In this document: positions 25,220 to 31,178 of the stretch, in pieces
How the letters are laid out: every line of letters starts with the position of its first letter
Position numbering within the stretch: position 1 is the first letter of the stretch
The notes under the pieces: generated by a model
The model's input: the letters and a program-made list of their open reading frames with translations, nothing else
Database searches by the model: none
What the model was told of the DNA's origin: nothing
Made by a program: the position numbers and the translations under genes
Origin: Rheinheimera sp.
GTDB taxonomy: Bacteria; Pseudomonadota; Gammaproteobacteria; Enterobacterales; Alteromonadaceae
Assembly: GCA_003482455.1 (NCBI GenBank)
Contig: DMYW01000023.1
Coordinates: 1 to 31,178 of the forward strand
Direction: 5' to 3'
Length of the DNA stretch: 31,178 nt

Positions 25220-26794
25220 ATGGAAACTCCGCAACATCTCGAACAATTAGAACACTTTGTTGAAATAGGGTTAGCCTTGGCTCGGCAGAAAGACCAAGCG
25301 GCATTGCTTGAGCAAATCCTGCAAAGCGCACAACAAATCAGTGCCGCAGATGGCGGAACTATCTACAAAATGACTGATCAAGGCTGTTTGCAATTCGCGA
25401 CCTTGATTAACAAGTCACTTGGATTGCACCAAGGCGGCACATCGTCGGTCCAACCTGCCTTTCCAGATATTCCTTTGTTACTTGATGGACAACCCAACCA
25501 TGGCGCTGTGGTAGCCATCGCTGCATTTCGCAAAGAACCATTGGTGATTGACGACGTCTACCAAAGCCCGTTAGTGAATCAACAACGTGCCCGTGATTTT
25601 GATGAAAAGACTAGCTACCGCACACAATCGATGCTGACAGTCCCGTTGTTGGATCATCAACAAGAAGTGACCGGAGTTTTGCAATTGGTCAACTGCATGG
25701 GAAGCGATGGCCAAGTGCAGCCGTTTTCGGCGCAGATCCAGCGGCGGGTGATAGCGTTGTCGTCGCTGGCGGCCATGGTGATGACCAATCGGCAACTAGT
25801 ACACGATTTAGAAGAGTTATTTGGAGCATTAACTCGCTTATTAGCAACCGCCATTGACGAAAAATCGCCATACACTGGCGGTCATTGTAAGCGAGTTCCT
25901 GCCATTACTATGCTGCTGGCAAAAGCCTGTAGTGATGTCACGGATGGCCCGCTAGCGGATTTTGTCATGTCAGATGCCGACGTGCATGAATTGTCCGTTG
26001 CCGCCTGGTTACATGACTGCGGCAAGATCGCAACGCCAGAATATGTGATGGACAAAGCCACCAAGTTACACGGCTTACACGATAGCATTGCGCTGATCGA
26101 AGCCCGCTTTGAAATTGCCAAGCGTGACATCATGTACGACACGACCATTGACAGCCACAGTCGTGACGAGCTGCTTGAGCAGTTGCGACTCGACCTCAAG
26201 TTCCTCCAACACGCAAATATTGGCGGCGAATACATGTCGTGGGAGCTGCAAAAACGTGTCCGAGATATTGCATCTACTTATCAAATTGAAGTAGCAGGAG
26301 TGCGGCAATCTGTACTGTCGCCCCAAGAAGTGAGCAATCTGTGTATCGAACGGGGCACCTTGAATCAAGAGGAACGCCGGATCATCAATCGCCACATTGA
26401 CGTAACTATCGACATGTTGGAGTCATTGCCATTTCCGAAACATCTGAGAAATGTGCCCGAATATGCTGGCGGTCATCATGAAAAAATGGATGGAACAGGG
26501 TATCCACGCGGACTAAAACGTGAGCAAATGTCGGTGCAAGCGCGGATCATGGCGATCGCTGATATTTTCGAAGCGCTGACCGCTGCAGACAGGCCTTACA
26601 AAAAAGCAAAAACCTTATCTGAGTCACTCAGAATCATGAGTGTTATGGCCAGAGACCATCATATCGATAAGGATTTATTTCAGGTATTTGTCGAACAAAA
26701 TGTCTATCGTCAGTTTGCTTATCAATTTTTGATGGCAGAACAAATCGACGACGTTGACCATGCGGATGTGCTCAAACCTTGCTTTGGACCATAG
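25220..26794 (+). CDS. GAF and HD-GYP domain protein, probable c-di-GMP phosphodiesterase
   Basis: A cytoplasmic signalling protein of 524 aa. An N-terminal GAF domain (about 10-190) may bind a small ligand or cyclic nucleotide. The HD-GYP domain follows: H222 in GGHCKR, the metal pair H265-D266 with K269 (HDCGK), then H419, H420 and E421 (HHEKMDGTGYP) with GYP at 427-429. All canonical catalytic residues are present, so hydrolysis of c-di-GMP is likely. The spacing between HDxGK and HHE is about 150 residues, longer than usual because of a helical insert (about 285-375). AAGG lies 8 nt before ATG 25220. It is divergent from the cyclase with only 68 bp between them, so the two probably share control. 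Confidence 0.92.
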   Translation: METPQHLEQLEHFVEIGLALARQKDQAALLEQILQSAQQISAADGGTIYKMTDQGCLQFATLINKSLGLHQGGTSSVQPAFPDIPLLLDGQPNHGAVVAIAAFRKEPLVIDDVYQSPLVNQQRARDFDEKTSYRTQSMLTVPLLDHQQEVTGVLQLVNCMGSDGQVQPFSAQIQRRVIALSSLAAMVMTNRQLVHDLEELFGALTRLLATAIDEKSPYTGGHCKRVPAITMLLAKACSDVTDGPLADFVMSDADVHELSVAAWLHDCGKIATPEYVMDKATKLHGLHDSIALIEARFEIAKRDIMYDTTIDSHSRDELLEQLRLDLKFLQHANIGGEYMSWELQKRVRDIASTYQIEVAGVRQSVLSPQEVSNLCIERGTLNQEERRIINRHIDVTIDMLESLPFPKHLRNVPEYAGGHHEKMDGTGYPRGLKREQMSVQARIMAIADIFEALTAADRPYKKAKTLSESLRIMSVMARDHHIDKDLFQVFVEQNVYRQFAYQFLMAEQIDDVDHADVLKPCFGP

Positions 26795-26810
26795 CGTGCC
26801 GTTGAGTAGT

Positions 26811-27482
26811 TTACGAACGATGCAGGTCTCGTTCCGCCGGCGGCTCTAATTGTAAACGTTGGGCTTGAATGACCACTTGCGTGCGATTAGTCACACCAAG
26901 CTTACGGAAAATGGCCGTCATATGGGCTTTGACGGTCGCTTCTGAGATATTCAAGTCATAAGCGATTTGCTTGTTTAACCAGCCTTCAGTCAGGTAATAC
27001 AGCACTTTGTACTGCTGTGCAGTCAGCTGCGCTACTTTCGCGGCAAGGTCTAAGTCTTCATGTTGCTGCTGACTTTCATGCAACAAATGCCGATATTTTT
27101 CAGGCAGCCATAATTCTCCATCCATTACAGCATTGAGGGCTTTGCCGATCTCAACCGGGTGGGCGGATTTAGGAACAAAGGCCGATGCGCCAAAGTTCAT
27201 CACGCGTTTAATCACATCTGCGTCATCACTGGCCGAGATCACCACAATAGGTAATGTAGGAAATGATTTTCTAAGTTGGATTAAGCCCAAAAAACCGCAG
27301 TTACCGGGCATGTGCAAGTCCAGCAATAACAGATCGGTGTCTGGATGCTGCTCAAGCGCCTGCACGGTTGAATCAAAACTATCAGTTTCAATGGTGGCTT
27401 TGGTGACAAAGGTATTGCTAATTGCATTGACGAGCGCATTGCGAAACAACGGGTGGTCGTCAGCGATAATTAGTTTGGCCAT
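26811..27482 (-). CDS. crbR: NarL/LuxR-family response regulator (CrbR)
   Basis: The likely response regulator partner of CrbS, activating acs and the symporter. ATG 27482 gives 223 aa starting MAKLIIADDHPLFR, with GGAG 6 nt upstream; a start at 27557 would run through the acs terminator. The receiver has the acidic pair D8-D9, phospho-acceptor D55 (LLLDLHMPG), S83 and K105 (VPKSA). The C-terminal LuxR helix-turn-helix (LTAQQYKVLYYLTEGWLNKQ, then ISEATVKAHMTAIFRKLGV) is intact. It lies 108 nt downstream of acs on the same strand, behind two hairpins, and ends 16 nt from the convergent HD-GYP gene. The symbol is given from the acs and crbS context. Confidence 0.88.
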   Translation of the reverse strand: MAKLIIADDHPLFRNALVNAISNTFVTKATIETDSFDSTVQALEQHPDTDLLLLDLHMPGNCGFLGLIQLRKSFPTLPIVVISASDDADVIKRVMNFGASAFVPKSAHPVEIGKALNAVMDGELWLPEKYRHLLHESQQQHEDLDLAAKVAQLTAQQYKVLYYLTEGWLNKQIAYDLNISEATVKAHMTAIFRKLGVTNRTQVVIQAQRLQLEPPAERDLHRS

Positions 27483-27513
27483 GACACGCTCCAGATCCGA
27501 GTATTGACATAGG

Positions 27514-27539
27514 CAGAGTAGCGCTTGAGCGCCACTCTG
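27514..27539 (-). other. RNA hairpin in the crbR leader
   Basis: Minus-strand RNA would form an 11-bp stem: arm CAGAGTGGCGC, loop TCAA, arm GCGCTACTCTG. One pair is G-U as minus-strand RNA but an A-C mismatch on the plus strand, so the stem favours the crbR-sense RNA. It ends about 31 nt before the crbR ATG and has no U run, so it is not a simple terminator. Confidence 0.55.
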
Positions 27540-27544
27540 TCTAG

Positions 27545-27582
27545 AAAATAAGACCATAAGCTATTGATTAGATTATGGTCTT
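27545..27582 (-). terminator. Probable weak terminator after acs (minus strand)
   Basis: A perfect 10-bp AT-rich stem AAGACCATAA/TTATGGTCTT with a 13-nt loop, starting 8 nt after the acs stop. On the minus strand it is followed by ATTTTC. The AT-rich stem, large loop and short T run suggest partial termination, allowing some acs-crbR read-through. Confidence 0.7.
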
Positions 27583-27590
27583 TGGCGCAG

Positions 27591-29540
27591 TTATTTATTC
27601 ACGCGATGGTTGATCAGATGCTCAACCACAGATGGGTCGGCCAGAGTTGAAATATCACCTAAAGAGTCAAACTCATTGGCGGCAATTTTGCGTAAGATCC
27701 GACGCATGATTTTGCCTGAACGAGTCTTCGGTAAGCCCGGCGCCCATTGGATGATATCTGGAGTGGCAATCGGTGATATTTCTTTCCGCACCCAATCCCG
27801 CACTGCTTTAGTCAGATCATCTGATGGTTCCACGCCAACACGAGGCGCGATAAAGACATAGATGCCTTGGCCTTTTAGGTCATGTGGATAACCCACCACG
27901 GCAGCTTCGGCGATTGCTTCATGCGCCACCAAACAACTTTCAATCTCGGCTGTGCCTAAACGGTGGCCTGAGACGTTTAACACGTCGTCGACGCGTCCTG
28001 TCAGCCAGTAGTAGCCGTCTTCATCACGTTTTGCGCCGTCACCGGTGAAATACATGCCACGATAGGTGGAGAAGTAAGTCTGTTCAAAGCGATCATGATC
28101 ACCAAACACAGTGCGCATTTGGCCTGGCCAGCTATCAAGCAACACTAGGTTACCTTCACAGGCGCCGTCTAACAAATTGCCTTCGTTGTCCACGATTGCC
28201 GGTTTGACACCAAAGAATGGTCGGGTAGCAGAGCCTGGTTTTAATGCTGTTGCGCCAGGCAGTGGAGTGATCAGCGCGCCGCCGGTTTCGGTTTGCCACC
28301 AAGTATCAACGATCGGGCAGTTATTTTTACCGACTTGCTCGTGATACCAATGCCAAGCTTCTGGATTGATCGGTTCACCCACAGAGCCAAGAACCTGCAG
28401 GGACGACAAATCACAACCTTCAACAGGGGCTGTACCATGTGCCATCAAAGCGCGAATGGCCGTAGGGGCTGTATACAGAATATTGACTTTGTATTTATCA
28501 ACGACTTGCGCAATACGTTTAACGCTAGGATAGGTTGGAACACCTTCAAACATCACGCTGGTCGCGCCGTTGGCAAGTGGGCCATACACAATATAAGTGT
28601 GACCAGTCACCCAACCGACGTCTGCTGCGCACCAATAGACGTCACCTTCGTGATAATCAAATACGTAGTGATGAGTCATGGCTGCCCAAACCATGTATCC
28701 GCCTGTGGTATGCAGAACACCTTTGGGTTTACCAGTTGAACCTGAGGTATAAAGGATAAACAGGGGATCTTCAGCGTTCATCACTTCAGGTTCACAGGTT
28801 TTCGCTTGGCGTGCCAACAATTCGTGGTACCACAGGTCGCGTCCTGCATGCTCATCAATCGGTTGACCGACATGTTTGACGACAATAACGTGCTGAACTG
28901 GATTTTCTTTGCCTAAATGGGCGATCGCTTGGTCGGTATTGTCTTTTAATGCAGTCAAGCGCGAGCCGCGCGCCGCTTGATCTGCAGTGATCACTAGTTT
29001 GGAATTACAGTCGACAATACGGCTGCCTAATGCATCCGGGGAAAATCCAGCAAACACTACCGAATGAATAGCACCAATTCGTGCACAGGCCAGCAGAGCA
29101 ACCGCAGCTTGTGGGATCATCGGCAAATAGATAGTGACGCGATCGCCTTTACCAACGCCAAGTTCGCGCATGCCATTGGCAAGTTGACAAACTTCTTCAT
29201 ACAACTCTTGATAAGTAACAGCTTTTTGCACGCCAGGCTCATCGCCTTCCCAATAATAAGCCACTTGGTTGGCCTTGGCAGGTAAGTGGCGGTCCAAGCA
29301 GTTGTAACTCGCATTAAGGGTGCCGTCGCTAAACCAATTTACATGGACGTCACCTAGCGCAAACGAGGTGTCTTTTACCTTACTAAATGGAGTGAACCAA
29401 TCGATTCGTTTGCCATGTTCAGCCCAAAATGACTCTGGGTTTTCTACAGATTCTTGATACATGGCTTGGTATTGCGCATCGGTAACCCAAGTGCGCGCTT
29501 TGGCGCGTTCACTCACTGGGTAAACATTCGCGTGTGTCAT
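27591..29540 (-). CDS. acs: Acetyl-CoA synthetase (AMP-forming)
   Basis: Activates acetate to acetyl-CoA through acetyl-AMP in the cytoplasm, the high-affinity route for acetate scavenging. It is 649 aa, close to 652 in E. coli. The adenylate-forming motifs are present: phosphate-binding loop YTSGSTGKPKGVLHTTGG, then WWQTETGG, YFTGDGAKRDEDGYYWLTGR and the hinge region. The C-terminal catalytic lysine is K610 in PKTRSGKIMRR, the usual site of inhibitory acetylation (K609 in E. coli). GGGG lies 7 nt before the ATG. It is divergent from a porin gene across 205 bp that hold two GAC-N4-GTC dyads, and crbR follows it. CrbS/CrbR control is inferred from the cluster. Confidence 0.98.
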   Translation of the reverse strand: MTHANVYPVSERAKARTWVTDAQYQAMYQESVENPESFWAEHGKRIDWFTPFSKVKDTSFALGDVHVNWFSDGTLNASYNCLDRHLPAKANQVAYYWEGDEPGVQKAVTYQELYEEVCQLANGMRELGVGKGDRVTIYLPMIPQAAVALLACARIGAIHSVVFAGFSPDALGSRIVDCNSKLVITADQAARGSRLTALKDNTDQAIAHLGKENPVQHVIVVKHVGQPIDEHAGRDLWYHELLARQAKTCEPEVMNAEDPLFILYTSGSTGKPKGVLHTTGGYMVWAAMTHHYVFDYHEGDVYWCAADVGWVTGHTYIVYGPLANGATSVMFEGVPTYPSVKRIAQVVDKYKVNILYTAPTAIRALMAHGTAPVEGCDLSSLQVLGSVGEPINPEAWHWYHEQVGKNNCPIVDTWWQTETGGALITPLPGATALKPGSATRPFFGVKPAIVDNEGNLLDGACEGNLVLLDSWPGQMRTVFGDHDRFEQTYFSTYRGMYFTGDGAKRDEDGYYWLTGRVDDVLNVSGHRLGTAEIESCLVAHEAIAEAAVVGYPHDLKGQGIYVFIAPRVGVEPSDDLTKAVRDWVRKEISPIATPDIIQWAPGLPKTRSGKIMRRILRKIAANEFDSLGDISTLADPSVVEHLINHRVNK

Positions 29541-29610
29541 TTTCTTTCCCCGTCGGCGGTTATCTAGTTATGCAATGAGTTTCTACTCTACTCGCTGAAT
29601 GGCTTCAAGT

Positions 29611-29650
29611 TAGACATTAGTCTAGATACGGCAAATCTTAGACCAAGGTC
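29611..29650. promoter_or_regulatory. Candidate CrbR operators between acs and the porin
   Basis: The 205-bp region between divergent acs and porin contains TAGAC-ATTA-GTCTA (29611-29624; core GACATTAGTC at 29613-29622) and GACCAAGGTC (29641-29650), 28 bp apart. The first core matches GACTTTAGTC upstream of the symporter and crbS. I see no convincing CRP site or consensus -10/-35 for either gene here, in keeping with activator-dependent promoters. Confidence 0.45.
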
Positions 29651-29745
29651 GCATTGAGAGAGTTTTTCTGCTGTACCAGTCTGAAAGGGCAAAAAACACA
29701 CAGCTGCCACAGAAGCAGCATCCAACCATATGACGGAGATAGACG

Positions 29746-30921
29746 ATGCAACAAAATAAACAACTAGGGCGTTTACCGGTTACTTGGACGCTGTTAGCAA
29801 TGGCGGTTGCAACTAGCAGCAACCTATATGCAGCAGTTAAATTAAATGACACAACTGAATTAACCTACGGCGGCTACCTTAAATTAGATGCCATTATGAG
29901 CGACACCTCTGATGGCCAAATTGCTACTGGCATTGGTCGTGATTTTTACGTTCCGTCGCTGACTCCGATTGGTGGTGAAGGGGAAAGTGCGACGTGGGAT
30001 TTACATGCTCGCCAATCCCGATTCTTCTTTGGTACTGAAACACAACTTGAAAATGGTAAGAAGATCACCGGTAAACTCGAATTTGACATGATGAGCACAA
30101 CCATCGGTGACCAGCGCATTAGCAACGGCTATGCCCCCGAAATCCGCCATGCATTTGTCAGTTATGACGGTTGGCTGTTTGGACAAACCTGGACCACCTT
30201 TATGGATGTCAATGCGTTGCCAGACACTCTAGATTTTATCGGGACTACAGATGGCACCGTGTTTGCGCGGCAGGCTCAGGTTCGGTACACCACTGGTAAT
30301 TGGCAGTTTGCAGTAGAAAACCCAGAAACCACGGTGACTCCGACAAACGGAGGAACTCGAATTGTTACAGACGATAATACAGTGCCTGATTTTGTTGCCC
30401 GCTATAACCTAACCCAATCTTGGGGAACCATGTCGTTTTCGGTATTGGCCCGTCAATTAGCCTATGAAACCGCAACGATCAAAGATTCAACTAATGGCAT
30501 AGGGCTCTCGATAGCAGGTAAGTTTAATTTATCACCGACGGACGATATTCGGTTCTCATTGACGACGGGGAAGGGATTAGGGCGTTACGTTGGTCTTAAC
30601 ACAGCCAATGACGCAGCTTTAACTGCGGCTACAACACTTGAAGCGATCCAATCTACCGGATACACATTGGCGTATCGACATGCATGGTCGGCAACATCAC
30701 GCAGTAGTATTTTCTATAGCGCGAACAACATTGATAATCCGACGGAGCACACGGGCACGGCACAAACCAAATCTACCGCAAGTATCAGTGCCAACTATAT
30801 ATATCAGTGGGCAAAGCCATTGAGTGTTGGTGTTGAATTCCGCCATGCAACTCGTGAACTCGAATCTGGGGCGGATGGTGACTTAAACCGCTTACAGTTT
30901 TCTGTGAAGTATGACTTCTGA
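29746..30921 (+). CDS. DcaP-like outer-membrane porin
   Basis: A predicted outer-membrane beta-barrel of 391 aa. The signal peptide ends near NLYA (about residue 29). The mature chain starts with the family-like YGGYLKLDAIMSD, then has a charged stretch (ARQSRFFFGTET, GKLEFDMM) and strands such as RHAFVSYDGWLFGQTWTTFMD that match DcaP-type trimeric porins. The last residues, FSVKYDF, end in the Phe that BAM recognises. DcaP-type porins pass dicarboxylates and other organic acids. GGAG lies 7 nt before the ATG. It is divergent from acs and shares its control region, so entry of acetate or related acids is a plausible role (inference). No classical terminator follows, only a long hairpin. Confidence 0.88.
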   Translation: MQQNKQLGRLPVTWTLLAMAVATSSNLYAAVKLNDTTELTYGGYLKLDAIMSDTSDGQIATGIGRDFYVPSLTPIGGEGESATWDLHARQSRFFFGTETQLENGKKITGKLEFDMMSTTIGDQRISNGYAPEIRHAFVSYDGWLFGQTWTTFMDVNALPDTLDFIGTTDGTVFARQAQVRYTTGNWQFAVENPETTVTPTNGGTRIVTDDNTVPDFVARYNLTQSWGTMSFSVLARQLAYETATIKDSTNGIGLSIAGKFNLSPTDDIRFSLTTGKGLGRYVGLNTANDAALTAATTLEAIQSTGYTLAYRHAWSATSRSSIFYSANNIDNPTEHTGTAQTKSTASISANYIYQWAKPLSVGVEFRHATRELESGADGDLNRLQFSVKYDF

Positions 30922-30965
30922 TGCAGCCCCATTGAGGTAGTGCGCTACTCTTTGTGTTGTCATGA

Positions 30966-31007
30966 AGAGCATCTGGCGAATTCGTAATAGATTCCGCCAG
31001 ATGCTCT
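30966..31007 (+). other. Long perfect inverted repeat after the porin
   Basis: Perfect 13-bp arms, AGAGCATCTGGCG (30966-30978) and its complement (30995-31007), with a 16-nt AT-rich loop that can add an AAT/ATT extension. No T run follows on either strand. It lies 45 nt after the porin stop in a 257-bp gene-free segment (30922-31178). It may be a 3' mRNA-stabilising stem or a non-classical terminator. Confidence 0.6.
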
Positions 31008-31137
31008 AAGTGGTGTAGCGAGGCGTATTGTTGGGCCTACGGCTTCCAAATCTTGCGCTTGTTTGTTTGAATATCAGACGATCCGTTGCTTTTCCAATCG
31101 AACGAACGCAAAACCACAACTTTTCTCAACTCTTCGC

Positions 31138-31165
31138 TTGCGCCTTTTTCAAATCACCCTATAAT
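31138..31165 (+). promoter_or_regulatory. Strong promoter with GC-rich discriminator, directed out of the window
   Basis: TTGCGC at 31138-31143, a 16-bp spacer and a perfect TATAAT at 31160-31165, followed by GCGCGCC. The GC-rich discriminator is typical of stable-RNA or growth-rate-controlled promoters. The transcribed gene lies beyond the right edge. Confidence 0.7.
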
Positions 31166-31178
31166 GCGCGCCATACCG

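Overview
The window is a compact stretch of housekeeping chromosome from a gammaproteobacterium. It shows no insertion sequences, phage genes, rRNA, tRNA or CRISPR arrays that I can support. The gene content (an sdh/suc-type succinyl-CoA synthetase pair, EarP-type EF-P modification, a CrbS/CrbR acetate switch with a DUF4212 symporter, and a DcaP-like porin) suggests a marine or freshwater Alteromonadales/Chromatiaceae-type organism, perhaps close to Rheinheimera. That placement is inference from gene content, not a measured match.

Layout, left part (1-12.35 kb). sucC-sucD, the end of a TCA-cycle operon, closes with a strong terminator. Then come a methyl-accepting chemotaxis protein, an exported S10 serine carboxypeptidase, and glnS with a near-consensus promoter and terminator. 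A tight operon follows: LysE-type exporter, small ABC ATPase and polytopic membrane protein. Next are an orphan protein with a possible PD-(D/E)XK nuclease-like pattern, and earP-efp (EF-P arginine rhamnosyltransferase and its substrate).

Right part (12.46-30.9 kb). This reads as one large acetate-assimilation supralocus. On the minus strand are a sodium:solute symporter with its DUF4212 small subunit, then a cNMP/CBS/DUF294 nucleotidyltransferase coupled to a DEDDh-like exonuclease. Divergent from these is crbS, a hybrid histidine kinase with an SLC5 transporter domain, followed by an AI-2E family permease. The partner regulator crbR and the presumed target acs lie 6-9 kb away, and a DcaP-like porin is divergent from acs. 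Between kinase and regulator sits a second-messenger module: a CHASE2 adenylate cyclase, an SH3-like exported protein and an M48 lipoprotein protease in an overlapping operon, with a GAF/HD-GYP c-di-GMP phosphodiesterase divergent from it.

Most interesting signals. A shared 10-bp dyad, GAC(A/T)TTAGTC, lies in both divergent control regions of the acetate genes and is a candidate CrbR operator. Two successive RNA hairpins separate acs from crbR, one with a G-U wobble that pairs fully only in the crbR-sense RNA. The cAMP/c-di-GMP module is embedded inside the acetate switch. The nuclease-like orphan at 9960-10481 has no assigned role. The right edge ends in a strong promoter with a GC-rich discriminator that fires out of the window.
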